From Streptomyces rubiginosohelvolus (GTDB lineage: Bacteria > Actinomycetota > Actinomycetes > Streptomycetales > Streptomycetaceae), in NCBI RefSeq assembly GCF_014649875.1, contig NZ_BMTW01000005.1:104456-168455 (forward strand): a stretch of 64,000 nucleotides of DNA, read 5' to 3'. The notes beneath the pieces are model-generated. The model did no database searches. It saw nothing but the letters and a program-made list of their open reading frames with translations, and was not told the DNA's origin. The position numbers were made by a program, and so were the translations under genes. Shown one piece after another: positions 8,335 to 17,151 of this stretch. How positions within the stretch are numbered: the stretch's first letter is position 1; every line of letters starts with the position of its first letter.

Positions 8335-8572
8335 GGAGTGCCCGGCGGACGGGCACGGGCATCAGGCGAAGAAGTCACGCAATCCTCACCGGAACGTGAC
8401 GGTCTGGACGGCGTGGCACCCCGGCGCTTCATGAATACTGTGCCAAGGTCTAGGGTTCGGCCGTCCGCCGAATGACAACGAACCCATGGCGGACACCGGA
8501 CCGGAAGCGACAGCGGGGCGCGTGTGAGGCCGGGAGGGGCAACCGCGCACGACGCGTCTGGGGGACTTTGCG

Positions 8573-11071
8573 ATGGACCCGACACACCGGGCACCCGATG
8601 AGTACGGGCAGGGCCACGACCGCTCGGGCGGCGAGCCCGGCCACCGTCGGCCGTCCCGCGACTCCGGCGGCGCCGACTTCGGCCCGCAGACACCGCAGCA
8701 GGTCCGCGTCGTCCAGCTGACCGCGGGCGACCTGCTGCTCACGGTGAACCCCGTCGACGGCAGTGAGGTCGAGGCGATTCCGCCCGGCTCGGGACCCGAA
8801 GCCCCGGTCCGCCGCACCCCCGCCGAACGCGCCGACCACGAACGCGCCGGCGCACCCCCCGTGCCCGCCGGTCCGCCCGCCCCGCAGCTGCCGCTCCTGG
8901 AGCGCCAGGAGGAGCGCGAGCGCCTGGTCCGCCTGCTGGCGCGCGGCCGCAGCGTCCGCCTCACCGGCCAGCCCGGCTCCGGCCGCACGGCCCTGCTCGA
9001 CGCCGTCGCCTCCGACTGCGCCGACCTGGCCCCCGACGGGGTCGTCCGCCTCAACGGCCGCGGCCGCACCGGCGCCGACCTGCTGCACGCCCTCTTCGAC
9101 GCCGTCTACAAGGCGCCGGGCCACCGCCCCGACCGCGACGAACTGCTCGCGCTCGTCCGCTCCATCGGGGCCGTCGTCACCGTGGACGACCTGGAGATCG
9201 GCGGAGCGGCCCTCGGCGAACTGCTCGCCGCCACCCCCGAGTGCGCCTTCCTGCTCGCCGCCACCACCGACACCACCGGCGTCGACGGCCACCTGGAAGA
9301 GGTGCTCCTCGCCGGCCTCGGCCGCGGTGCCTCGCTGGCCCTGCTGGAGAAGGTCGTCGAGCGCCCCCTCACCGAGGAGGAGCGGAACTGGGCGGGCGAC
9401 CTCTGGTTCGAGTCCGAGGGCCTGCCGCTCCGCTTCGTCCAGGCCGGATCCCTCCTCGTCCAGCGCGACCGGCTGAGCGCCGCTCCCGAGGAAGCCTTCG
9501 ACGAGTACGACTACTTCGAGCCACGCGCGGACGACGCGCCCCCGCCTCCCGCCGCACCCCCCGCCGACGGCCTCGACGTCCCCCTGCCGAGCCTCGGCGA
9601 GGGCGCCGCGCCCGCCGAGCTGCTCGCCTCCCGGCTCAGTGAGGCGGCCCGCGCCACCCTGCGCTTCGCCGTAGCCCTGGGCGGCGAGGTGCCCCACCAG
9701 GCGCATCTGCCGGCCCTCGTGGGCGACACCCACGCGGACGCCGCGCTCGGCGAACTCGCGGGCTGCCATCTGCTCTCCCCGGCCGGCCCGCGCTACCGCC
9801 TCGCCGCCGGAGTCCTCGCCCAGCTCGTGGCCGCCGGTTACGAGGACGACGCCGCCACCCACGCCCGTACCGCCGCCCAGCACTACGCCTGGTGGACCTC
9901 GCACCCCTCGGTCACCCCGCAGCGGGCCGTCGCCGAGTCCGACGCGATCGTCGCCGCCCTGGCCCGGCTGGTCCCGGGCGACGAGGCGGGAGCGGCCAGC
10001 GCGGCCGTCCTGCTGGCCCGCAGCGCCTCCCCTGCCTTCGCCGCCGGTCTGGGCTGGGGAGCCTGGGAGCGGGCGCTCAGGATCGGCCAGGAGGCCGCCA
10101 GGATCGCCGGCGAGGTCGCCGAAGAGGCGTACTTCCACCACGAGTTGGGTGTCCTCGCGCTCTGCACCGGCAACCCGGACCGGGCCCGGACCGAGCTGGA
10201 GACCTCGATCGGGATGCGCGGCGTGCTCGCCGACAAGTCCGGGGCCGTGGCCGGGCGCCGCGCGCTCGCCCTGGTCGCGGACCGCTCCGGCGACTTCGCC
10301 CCCCTCGGAGGGGCTCCCTCGGGCGACGAGGCGACCTCCGTACGCCAGGACTTTCCGGGTACGCCGCAGGGCGGGATACCCGGGGCGCCGCTGTTCCTCC
10401 GCAACACCGCCGAGGAGGAGCCCACGGTCATCTCCTCGCTGCCGCCCGGCCCCGCCGCGCGCAAGGTCTCCGGCCGCGCCGTCCTGGGCGGCGCCCGGCG
10501 CAACCTGGCCGCCGCGGGCGCGGGCGCCCTGCTGATCGCGGTGCTCGGCACCGTCGTCACCCTCGGCGTCACCTCGGACGGCGACGAGCCGGACAGCCGC
10601 AACGTCACCACCGAGCAGACCGCCACCGAGGACCCGGCCGACGACGGCCTGCCCGCGGACGAGACGGACGACGGCTCGTCCCCGACCGGGGCGGCCACCG
10701 ACGAGACGTCCGCGGCCCCGAGCGCCTCGGACTCCGCGAGCCCCAGCACCTCCGGATCGCCCTCCCCGAGCGCCTCCTCGTCGAGCGGTACGTCACCGAC
10801 GGGCGAGCCGACGGACGGGGAGAGCAGCACGCCGGGTGAGCCGACGCCGACCGGGAAGCCGACCAAGCCCACCAAGCCGCCGACGACCCCGCCCACCACG
10901 CCGCCGACGACTCCGCCCACCGAGACGCCGACGACCCCGCCGACCGAGCCGCCCACCGACGGGCCGGAGCCGCCCCCGGCGGAGAACTCCTCCTCGGCCA
11001 GTGGCCCGGTGGAATCCGCCTCCGCCCCCGTCGAGTCCGCGAGCGCGTCGGAGTCCGACCCGGCGGCCTGA
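8573..11071 (+). CDS. Membrane-anchored P-loop ATPase-like protein with a Ser/Thr/Pro-rich extracellular tail
   Basis: The 832-residue protein has four parts. Residues 1-105 are a polar, Pro-rich N-terminus. Residues of about 106-480 form a nucleotide-binding module that starts LLERQEERERLVRLLARGRSVRLTGQPGSGRTALLDAV; the P-loop (132-139) carries Arg138 where Lys is usual. A candidate Walker B is AVVTVDDLEIGG, and FLLAATTDTTG resembles a sensor strand. Residues of about 480-640 are helical and may include TPR-like turns. One membrane segment lies near 645-667 (ALLIAVLGTVVTLGV), and a 165-residue Asp/Ser then Thr-Pro repeat tail (TPPTTPPTT...) follows. This resembles the actinobacterial ATP/GTP-binding proteins that are annotated only generically. 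ATG 8573 has GGGGGAC upstream. Function unknown. Confidence 0.85.
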   Translation: MDPTHRAPDEYGQGHDRSGGEPGHRRPSRDSGGADFGPQTPQQVRVVQLTAGDLLLTVNPVDGSEVEAIPPGSGPEAPVRRTPAERADHERAGAPPVPAGPPAPQLPLLERQEERERLVRLLARGRSVRLTGQPGSGRTALLDAVASDCADLAPDGVVRLNGRGRTGADLLHALFDAVYKAPGHRPDRDELLALVRSIGAVVTVDDLEIGGAALGELLAATPECAFLLAATTDTTGVDGHLEEVLLAGLGRGASLALLEKVVERPLTEEERNWAGDLWFESEGLPLRFVQAGSLLVQRDRLSAAPEEAFDEYDYFEPRADDAPPPPAAPPADGLDVPLPSLGEGAAPAELLASRLSEAARATLRFAVALGGEVPHQAHLPALVGDTHADAALGELAGCHLLSPAGPRYRLAAGVLAQLVAAGYEDDAATHARTAAQHYAWWTSHPSVTPQRAVAESDAIVAALARLVPGDEAGAASAAVLLARSASPAFAAGLGWGAWERALRIGQEAARIAGEVAEEAYFHHELGVLALCTGNPDRARTELETSIGMRGVLADKSGAVAGRRALALVADRSGDFAPLGGAPSGDEATSVRQDFPGTPQGGIPGAPLFLRNTAEEEPTVISSLPPGPAARKVSGRAVLGGARRNLAAAGAGALLIAVLGTVVTLGVTSDGDEPDSRNVTTEQTATEDPADDGLPADETDDGSSPTGAATDETSAAPSASDSASPSTSGSPSPSASSSSGTSPTGEPTDGESSTPGEPTPTGKPTKPTKPPTTPPTTPPTTPPTETPTTPPTEPPTDGPEPPPAENSSSASGPVESASAPVESASASESDPAA

Positions 11072-11087
11072 GCGGGCCCGGACGAAC

Positions 11088-11135
11088 AGAGAGCCCGGGT
11101 GGTTCACGCGGAAGCGTGAACCACCCGGGCTCTCT
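11088..11135. terminator. Strong bidirectional hairpin terminator
   Basis: A perfect 22-bp inverted repeat (11088-11109 and 11114-11135) with a GGAA tetraloop lies between two convergent genes, the P-loop membrane protein and nucS. Such long G+C-rich hairpins without a long U-tract are typical Streptomyces terminators. Confidence 0.9.
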
Positions 11136-11159
11136 GCCGTGGACAGAGGTGCCGGACGG

Positions 11160-11831
11160 TCAGAACAGCCGCAGCTTGTCGTCCTCGATGCCGCGCATCG
11201 CGTCGTAGTCCAGGACCAGACAGCCGATGCCCCGGTCCGTCGCCAGCACCCGGGCCTGCGGCTTGATCTCCTGTGCCGCGAAGACGCCCCGCACCGGCGC
11301 CAGATGCGGGTCGCGGTTCAGCAGCTCCAGATAGCGCGTCAGCTGCTCCACGCCGTCGATGTCACCGCGCCGCTTCAGCTCCACGGCCACCGTCTGCCCG
11401 TTCGCGTCCCGGCACAGGATGTCCACCGGACCGATCGCGGTGGGGTACTCACGGCGGATCAGGGTGTGTCCCTCGCCGAGGATCTCGATCCGGTCCGCGA
11501 GCAGCTCCTGGAGGTGTGCTTCCACGCCGTCCTTGATGAGCCCCGGGTCGACGCCCAGCTCGTACGACGAGTCGTGGAGGACTTCCTCCATCGTGATGAT
11601 CAGTTTTTCGCCCGCCTTGTTCACCACGGTCCAGACGCCTTCCTCACCGTCGACGCCCTCCTTCAGGGTGCACGGCGGGGACATCCAGTTGAGCGGTTTG
11701 TACGCCCGGTCGTCGGCGTGGATGGAGACGCTTCCGTCCGCCTTCACCAGGATCAGTCGGGGGGCGGAGGGCAGGTGGGCTGTGAGCCGGCCCGCGTAGT
11801 CCACGGAGCAACGGGCGATGACGAGACGCAT
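11160..11831 (-). CDS. nucS: Mismatch-specific endonuclease NucS (EndoMS)
   Basis: NucS cuts mismatched DNA and provides the mismatch repair that replaces MutS/MutL in actinobacteria. The 223 residues start [16 protein letters not shown] and are almost invariant across Streptomyces. The C-terminal PD-(D/E)xK nuclease core is visible as [27 protein letters not shown], which contains the catalytic Asp and the ExK-type pair. The N-terminal domain ([12 protein letters not shown]) gives DNA binding and dimerisation. ATG 11831 is preferred over a TTG three codons upstream because it matches the family N-terminus; there is no clear ribosome binding site. The gene ends at the strong convergent terminator. 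Confidence 0.96.
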   Translation of the reverse strand: MRLVIARCSVDYAGRLTAHLPSAPRLILVKADGSVSIHADDRAYKPLNWMSPPCTLKEGVDGEEGVWTVVNKAGEKLIITMEEVLHDSSYELGVDPGLIKDGVEAHLQELLADRIEILGEGHTLIRREYPTAIGPVDILCRDANGQTVAVELKRRGDIDGVEQLTRYLELLNRDPHLAPVRGVFAAQEIKPQARVLATDRGIGCLVLDYDAMRGIEDDKLRLF

Positions 11832-12103
11832 GGTGGGCAACGCTACTCGACGACGGGGGCCCGACGCGATTTCCCCATGCGTCGCCTCCCGTCACTCGGT
11901 GCACGCCGCACCGGGGCGGCGCGGGCTTGCCCCTCTTTGCGCCCCTTCGTTATTGGCCGGTTGTGTTCCCAATCTCCTGGTGCGGCCCCGACTGCGCGCT
12001 TACCGTGGAAGCAGGAGGTCGCCGCCCGTGCACGCTGCGTCGTCGCCCCCCTTCCCTGCCCGTAAGGCCCCGGCCACTCTCCGGGGTCGCGAGAGGAGAA
12101 CCC

Positions 12104-12496
12104 ATGTCGCTCGACGTCTCACCGGCTCTGTTGGAACAGGCCGAGCGAGGCGAGGTCGACGAAGCCGACTTCGTCGACTGCGTCCGGACCTCCCTGCCCT
12201 TCGCATGGGAGATGATCAGCTCGCTGGTGGCTCAGCTGAAGGTCGACGGCGGAGAGTTCGCCGACAACCAGACGCCGCCGCCGGACGAGCAGGCTCGTGG
12301 TCAGCTGCTGCGCGCGCTCGCGAGTGATGCGATACGCGGCGCGCTGCAGCGGCACTTCGGAGTGCGTCTCGCATTCCAGAACTGCCACCGCGTCGCGGTG
12401 TTCCCACTGGACGCCTCGGTCGACGACCGACTGGCCAAGTTCACCTCGGTGAGGGGCCAGTTGCTCAACCAGTCGCCCGAACTACGGGACTGCTGA
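12104..12496 (+). CDS. Conserved small Streptomyces protein of unknown function (SCO5389-like)
   Basis: The 130-residue acidic protein starts MSLDVSPALLEQAERGEVDEADFVDCVRTSLPFAWEM and has no signal peptide, membrane segment or recognisable catalytic motif. Position next to nucS and sequence style match the conserved family I associate with S. coelicolor SCO5389. GAGAGGAGAAC lies just upstream of ATG 12104, a strong ribosome binding site. A Cys appears in FVDCVR, in FQNCHR and as the last residue (ELRDC); metal binding is conceivable but not shown. It is divergent from nucS. I do not assign a function. Confidence 0.85.
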   Translation: MSLDVSPALLEQAERGEVDEADFVDCVRTSLPFAWEMISSLVAQLKVDGGEFADNQTPPPDEQARGQLLRALASDAIRGALQRHFGVRLAFQNCHRVAVFPLDASVDDRLAKFTSVRGQLLNQSPELRDC

Positions 12497-12610
12497 ACGC
12501 TTCTGCTGCCGTTCCGGGCCGCGGGAGGTGCAACTGGCTCCGGGGCGGCAGCTCCCGTACCACCGCACCACATGTCCCACGCGAGGTCCTCGTCCATGCA
12601 CAGGCACAGG

Positions 12611-13651
12611 TCAGGTGAGCAGCGGCAGCACGTCGGCGCCCAGCCGCCGTACGTTCTCCTCGGTCGCCGCGAGATCGCCCGACCCCTCCACCAGCAGGGC
12701 GAACCGCGTGATCCCGGTCCGCTCGGCGGTGGCCGCGAGCCGGTCCGCGGCCAGCCGCGGCGTCCCCACCGGGTGCAGCCCGCACAGCAGTTCCGTGTAC
12801 GCGACCGGGTCCCGCATCACGCGGTGCCTGCCGTCGACCGTGACATGGGCGTCGAGCCCCTGGCGCAGCCAGCCCGGCATCGTCTTCACCAGCAGCTCCG
12901 TGGCGTCCCCTGCGCCGTCCGCGATCTGGGCCACCCCGGCGGACACATGTGCGGCCCCCTCCACCACCTCGGGCGGATGCCCGGCCTCCCGCGCGGCCGT
13001 ACGCCACAGGGCGACCATCTCCGCCTTCTCCTCGTCCCCGCAGTGCATGCCCAGCAGCATCGGCAGCGCCCGCGCCGCCGCGAGCCGCACGGTCCTGGGG
13101 GAGGTGCACGCCACGACGGTCTCGGGCCCCGAGGCATCCGGTCCCGGTCCCTCCAGCAGCTCGTCCGCGCGCGGCACCACCGCCACCTCGCGGAAGCCGA
13201 ACCGCTCGCCGCGCCCCGCGACGCGCGGCTCCCGAAGCCAGTCGAGCACCAGGTCCAGCGCCTCGGGGAAGCCGTTCTCGTACGCGTCGAGACCGCCGCC
13301 GAACACCTCCAGGTCCACCCAGGGACCGCCCCGGCCCACCCCGAGCGAGAAGCGCCCGCCGCTGGTCAGATGCAGCAGCGCGGCCTGCTCGGCGAGCGCC
13401 ACCGGGTGGTGGTTGGGCAGCACGCTGACCGCCGTGCCGACCCGGATTCTGCGGGTGCGGCCCAGCAGCAGCGCGGCCAGCGTCGTCGCCGACGGGCAGA
13501 CCCCGTACGGCACGAAGTGGTGCTCGGCCAGCCAGACCGAGTCGAGCCCGCTCTCCTCCGCGGCCTCGGTGGACCGGACGGCCCGGTGCAGGGCCTCACC
13601 CGGCCCCTGTCCCGGGAACTGGGCTGCCAGAACGAACGTTCCGATGCGCAT
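12611..13651 (-). CDS. LLM-class flavin-dependent oxidoreductase (bacterial luciferase-like)
   Basis: A 346-residue TIM-barrel enzyme expected to use reduced FMN or F420. Family hallmarks are MRIGTFVLAAQFPGQ at the start, the SVWLAEHHFVPYG segment (His pair at the flavin site), TRRIRVGTAVSVLPNHHPVALAEQAALL and SGGRFSLGVGRGG. I chose ATG 13651 because AAGGAGG lies 9 bases upstream; the upstream 20-residue extension lacks family features. It stands alone, divergent from the small Cys/His protein and convergent with the SCO5389-like gene. The substrate cannot be told from sequence; roles range from alkanal monooxygenase to F420-dependent reductase. Confidence 0.88.
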   Translation of the reverse strand: MRIGTFVLAAQFPGQGPGEALHRAVRSTEAAEESGLDSVWLAEHHFVPYGVCPSATTLAALLLGRTRRIRVGTAVSVLPNHHPVALAEQAALLHLTSGGRFSLGVGRGGPWVDLEVFGGGLDAYENGFPEALDLVLDWLREPRVAGRGERFGFREVAVVPRADELLEGPGPDASGPETVVACTSPRTVRLAAARALPMLLGMHCGDEEKAEMVALWRTAAREAGHPPEVVEGAAHVSAGVAQIADGAGDATELLVKTMPGWLRQGLDAHVTVDGRHRVMRDPVAYTELLCGLHPVGTPRLAADRLAATAERTGITRFALLVEGSGDLAATEENVRRLGADVLPLLT

Positions 13652-13864
13652 CGTTACTTGCCTCCTTGCGGCCCGACGCGTTTCTCCCCCACCGGCAACA
13701 ACGTCTGACACGTGCCAAAGGCACGGTCCGGACGGAAGTTGTTGCGATTTTCCGCTAACTCACCCCACTGCCGGACCGGACCGGCGGGCTGACCGACGAC
13801 TGCCCCGGACGAGACCGCCTAGGCTTGGTGGAACCCAGCCCGATCCGCTCCCGTGAGGTGTCCC

Positions 13865-14194
13865 GTGTCCCCGCGCCGCAACCGCCCCCGTGGCGGCGAG
13901 AGTCCCGACGAACGCCCCGGTACGGCGCCCGGCAGGTACGGCGGGGGAGGGGCCACCGAGAGCTGGCAGGGCGAGGAGTGGTCGGTGCGCCCGGTCAGCG
14001 GCGCGAGCGCCCAGGGCAAGCGGTACCGCTGCCCCGGCTGCGACCAGGAGATCCCCTCCGGGGTCCCGCACCTGGTGACCTGGCCGGAGTACGGCGGCAT
14101 CGACGACCGCAGGCACTGGCACAAGGCCTGCTGGAACGCGAAGGACCGCCGCACCACGAAGGTGCAGCGGTCCCGGAACGCGCCGCGCTACTGA
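13865..14194 (+). CDS. Small basic Cys/His protein, possible zinc ribbon
   Basis: The 109-residue protein has a disordered, Arg/Gly-rich first half (MSPRRNRPRGGESPDERPG) and a compact second half with RYRCPGCDQEIPSG...HLVTWPE...RRHWHKACWNAKDRR. The CxxC plus later His and HxxxC arrangement looks like a treble-clef or zinc-ribbon site. The strong positive charge suggests nucleic-acid or ribosome contact; that is inference. Homologues are conserved in Streptomyces and often carry a generic ATP/GTP-binding name, for which I see no motif. GTG 13865 has GAGGTG upstream. It is divergent from the LLM oxidoreductase and convergent with the ABC permease. Confidence 0.82.
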   Translation: MSPRRNRPRGGESPDERPGTAPGRYGGGGATESWQGEEWSVRPVSGASAQGKRYRCPGCDQEIPSGVPHLVTWPEYGGIDDRRHWHKACWNAKDRRTTKVQRSRNAPRY

Positions 14195-14220
14195 AGCCCG
14201 TTGTTCGTATCCGGCCTGAA

Positions 14221-15072
14221 TCAGACGTCGCGCCGGTTCAGCAGGGCGACCGCCCCGCCCAGCGCCACGGCGACCAGGCCCAGCATCACCAGCAGCGGTT
14301 CCCAGGCGGACGGGCCGGTACTGGTCATCGTCGTGCCGTAGAGCGCGCTGAGCTGGTTGGGGATCGAGTACTCGACCAGGAAGCGCTGAACGCCCCGCAA
14401 GGCGTCGGCGAACATGAAGGGCGCGAGGACCAGCGGCAGCAGCACCACGCCGATCATGATGGTGATCGCGCCCGCAGTGTGCCGCACGATCGCGCCGACC
14501 CCGAGCGACAGCAGGCCGAGCCCCGCGATGTAGAGCCCGACGCCGACCGTCGCGAGCGCCCACGCGCCGCCCGAGGCGGTGACCGTACCGCTCAGGATCA
14601 CGGTCTGGAACACCGCCACGACCGTGGCGGTCACCGTCGTGATGACGAAGACCAGCGAGAAGAAGACGATCGCCTTCGCCGCGAGCACCCGGGCCCGGCT
14701 CGGGCACGCCGTCAGCGTCGTACGGATCATGCCGGTGCTGTACTCGGAGCCGATGGTCAGCACCCCGAGCGTGATCACGCAGAGCGAGCCCAGCAACACC
14801 CCGAAGAGGCCGAGGGCCAGCGCGGGCTCGCCTGCCAGGTTGGTGTCGTTCGCCGCGAGCAGCAGCGCGGTGCCCACTCCGAGCGTCAGCATCAGCGCGA
14901 CCATCACGCCGAGCGTCCAGACCGTGGCGCGTACGGAACGGAGCTTGGTCCACTCCGAGGCGATCGCATCGCCCAGGGTGGCGGGCCGGATCGGGATAGG
15001 CGACTCGTAGAAGCTCAGCAGGCCCGTCTCCGGCGCCTGCCGGCGGTCCTGCGGGGTGGCCGGGGACGTCAT
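14221..15072 (-). CDS. ABC-2 family permease (paralogue A of a tandem pair)
   Basis: A 283-residue membrane protein with about six hydrophobic segments. It belongs to the ABC-2_2-like family marked by ASEWTKLRSVRATVWTL at the N-terminus and GSEYSTGMIRTTLTACPSRARVLAAKA in the first cytoplasmic region. Both motifs recur almost word for word in the permease at 16363 (TSEWTKIRSVSSTTWTL, GTEYSSGMIRTSLAAVPQRATFLFSK). The ATG overlaps the stop of its ATPase by 4 bp, so the two subunits are translationally coupled. The 40 residues before the first membrane segment are Gln/Pro-rich and absent from the paralogue. The transported substrate is unknown. Confidence 0.88.
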   Translation of the reverse strand: MTSPATPQDRRQAPETGLLSFYESPIPIRPATLGDAIASEWTKLRSVRATVWTLGVMVALMLTLGVGTALLLAANDTNLAGEPALALGLFGVLLGSLCVITLGVLTIGSEYSTGMIRTTLTACPSRARVLAAKAIVFFSLVFVITTVTATVVAVFQTVILSGTVTASGGAWALATVGVGLYIAGLGLLSLGVGAIVRHTAGAITIMIGVVLLPLVLAPFMFADALRGVQRFLVEYSIPNQLSALYGTTMTSTGPSAWEPLLVMLGLVAVALGGAVALLNRRDV

Positions 15073-16223
15073 CTCAGGTCCTTGCTGGTCTGCTCTCCGG
15101 CCGGGACGGCGGAAGAGGGCTCGGCGGCCGGGGACGGCTCTGCGGCGGGGGAGTGCGCGGGGGCCGGGCGTGGACCGGGCGGCGGCGGGGCGTACCAGCC
15201 CTCCTGTGGCACCTCCACCGGTGCGACGGGCTCATCGACGTGGCCGCCGATCGGATAGCCGTACGCGTCCAGCGGCGGCGGCTCCGCGAGGCCCGCCTTG
15301 GCGTCGTCCGTCGAACGGTAGTCCACCAGGCCCTGCGTGAGGCGCATGTACGCCTCCTCCAGCGACGCCTGGTGCGGCGACAGCTCCCAGAGCCGTACGT
15401 CGCAGCCGTGGGCCAGATCGCTGATCCTCGGCAGCGGAAGCCCGGTGACCCGCAGGGCCCCGCCCGGCTCCGACATGACCCGGCCGCCCGCCTCGACGAG
15501 CGTGGCCGTCAGCTTCTGCCGGTCCTCGGGGCCGTCCTCGGGCACCCGGACCCGGGCGAAGTCCGCGGAATTGGCGGAGATGAAGTCGGTGACGCTCATG
15601 TCGGAGAGCAGCCGGCCGCGCCCGATCACGATCAGATGGTCGGCGGTGAGGGCCATCTCGCTCATCAGGTGGGACGAGACGAAGACCGTGCGCCCCTCGG
15701 CGGCCAGCATCTTCATCAGGTTGCGGACCCAGTGGATGCCCTCCGGGTCGAGACCGTTGACCGGCTCGTCGAACAGCAGCACCTGCGGATCGCCCAGCAG
15801 CGCCGCCGCGATCCCGAGCCGCTGCCCCATCCCGAGCGAGAAGCCGCTGGTACGCCGCTTGGCGACGTCCTGGAGGCCGACGACGCCGAGGACCTCGTCG
15901 ACCCGGGCCGCCGGGATACCGGCCAGCTGGGCCAGGGACAGCAGGTGGTTGCGGGCGGTGCGGCCGCCGTGCACGCCCTTGGCGTCCAGCAGCGCACCGA
16001 CCTGGCGCGGTGCGTTGGGCAGGCTGCGGTAGGGGTGGCCGCCGATGGTGACATGACCTGCGGTGGGGCTGTCCAGGCCGAGGATCATGCGCATGGTCGT
16101 GGACTTGCCCGACCCGTTGGGACCGAGGAAGCCGGTGACGGCCCCCGGCCGCACCTGGAAGGAAAGGTCGTCCACGGCCGTCTTCGCGCCGTAGCGCTTG
16201 GTCAGGCCGACTGCCTCGATCAT
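15069..16223 (-). CDS. ABC transporter ATP-binding protein (paralogue A)
   Basis: The 384-residue ATPase partners the permease encoded immediately downstream. Walker A is GPNGSGKST at 34-42, the signature is the variant FSLGMGQRLGIA (LGMGQ instead of LSGGQ), Walker B is VLLFDEPVNGLDP, and the switch His is in SSHLMSEM. The C-terminal 80 residues are Pro/Glu-rich (VEVPQEGWYAPPPPGPRPAPA) and probably flexible. ATG 16223 begins at the conserved strand MIEAVGLTKRYG. It is strongly similar along its length to the ATPase at 17148, showing a local duplication. The LGMGQ variant is typical of this Streptomyces exporter group, whose members are often linked to antibiotic or peptide resistance. Confidence 0.92.
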   Translation of the reverse strand: MIEAVGLTKRYGAKTAVDDLSFQVRPGAVTGFLGPNGSGKSTTMRMILGLDSPTAGHVTIGGHPYRSLPNAPRQVGALLDAKGVHGGRTARNHLLSLAQLAGIPAARVDEVLGVVGLQDVAKRRTSGFSLGMGQRLGIAAALLGDPQVLLFDEPVNGLDPEGIHWVRNLMKMLAAEGRTVFVSSHLMSEMALTADHLIVIGRGRLLSDMSVTDFISANSADFARVRVPEDGPEDRQKLTATLVEAGGRVMSEPGGALRVTGLPLPRISDLAHGCDVRLWELSPHQASLEEAYMRLTQGLVDYRSTDDAKAGLAEPPPLDAYGYPIGGHVDEPVAPVEVPQEGWYAPPPPGPRPAPAHSPAAEPSPAAEPSSAVPAGEQTSKDLR

Positions 16224-16362
16224 GCTCCAGCCCCATCGACTCACTCTGTCGTTCGGGGCTCGGGCCACCTGGCCGCACACCCCCGTAAGACTTAGGAGGA
16301 TAACCAGGCGCTGTCGGTTCCGGCCAAGTTGCGCACAGGGCGCGAGCGGGCGGTTACGGGCG

Positions 16363-17151
16363 TTACGCGTCCCGGTTCTTCAGGACCAGGAAGCCGCCGA
16401 GCACCGCCGCCAGCACCCAGAGCACCATGATCCCGAGCCCTCCCCAGGGACCGTACGGGGCGGGATCGGTGTTCATCGCGTCCGGGACGACCTGCATGAT
16501 CTTCGACCCGGCCTGGTCGGGGAAGTACCGGGCGACGTCCTTGGCCCCCGGCACCGCCGCGAGGATCTGCGAGACCAGGAAGAAGAACGGCATCAGAATG
16601 CCGAGCGACAGCATCGAGCTGCGCAGCATCGCCGCCACACCCATGGAGAAGATCGCGATGAGACCCATGTAGAGCCCGCCACCGACGACCGCGCGCAGCA
16701 CGTTGTCCGCGCCGATGTCGGTGCCCCGGTCGCCGAGCATGGCCTGGCTCAGGAAGAACGAGACGAAGCTGGTGAGCAGCCCCACGACGAGGGCCAGCAC
16801 ACCGGCCACCGCGATCTTGCTGAAGAGGAAGGTCGCGCGCTGGGGCACCGCCGCCAGCGAGGTGCGGATCATGCCGGAGCTGTACTCCGTGCCGACCACG
16901 AGCACCCCGAACACCACCATCGCGAGCTGGCCGAGCACCGTCCCGGAGAAGCTGACGAAGGTCGGGTCGAACGTGGCCTGCTCGGCCTCGGAGAGGTCGT
17001 CGAACGTGGCGTTCAGCAGGGCGCTCAGCGCCGCGCCCATCACGACCGTGACCACGAACGCGGAGATGAGGGTCCAGGTGGTCGAGGAGACCGACCGGAT
17101 CTTGGTCCATTCCGAGGTGAGAACCGCGGGTACCGATGCCATCGTCGTCAC
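16363..17151 (-). CDS. ABC-2 family permease (paralogue B)
   Basis: A 262-residue membrane subunit with about six hydrophobic segments, closely related to the permease at 14221 (shared EWTKIRS and GTEYSSGMIRTSL motifs). It lacks the extra Gln/Pro-rich N-terminus of paralogue A. Its ATG overlaps the end of the ATPase gene upstream by 4 bp. The product ends ...LVLKNRDA, very like ...ALLNRRDV in paralogue A. A 139-bp gap with no clear terminator separates this gene from paralogue A, so the four genes may be co-transcribed. Confidence 0.9.
   Translation of the reverse strand: MTTMASVPAVLTSEWTKIRSVSSTTWTLISAFVVTVVMGAALSALLNATFDDLSEAEQATFDPTFVSFSGTVLGQLAMVVFGVLVVGTEYSSGMIRTSLAAVPQRATFLFSKIAVAGVLALVVGLLTSFVSFFLSQAMLGDRGTDIGADNVLRAVVGGGLYMGLIAIFSMGVAAMLRSSMLSLGILMPFFFLVSQILAAVPGAKDVARYFPDQAGSKIMQVVPDAMNTDPAPYGPWGGLGIMVLWVLAAVLGGFLVLKNRDA

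Noticed and set aside
10840..10970. Repetitive ACGCCGCCGAC-like DNA at the end of the large P-loop gene
   Set aside because: It simply encodes the Thr-Pro-Pro tail of that protein and is in frame to the stop.
12497..12610. Possible short gene between the SCO5389-like gene and the LLM oxidoreductase
   Set aside because: Short frames exist on both strands, but none has a ribosome binding site, a conserved-looking sequence or a sensible length.
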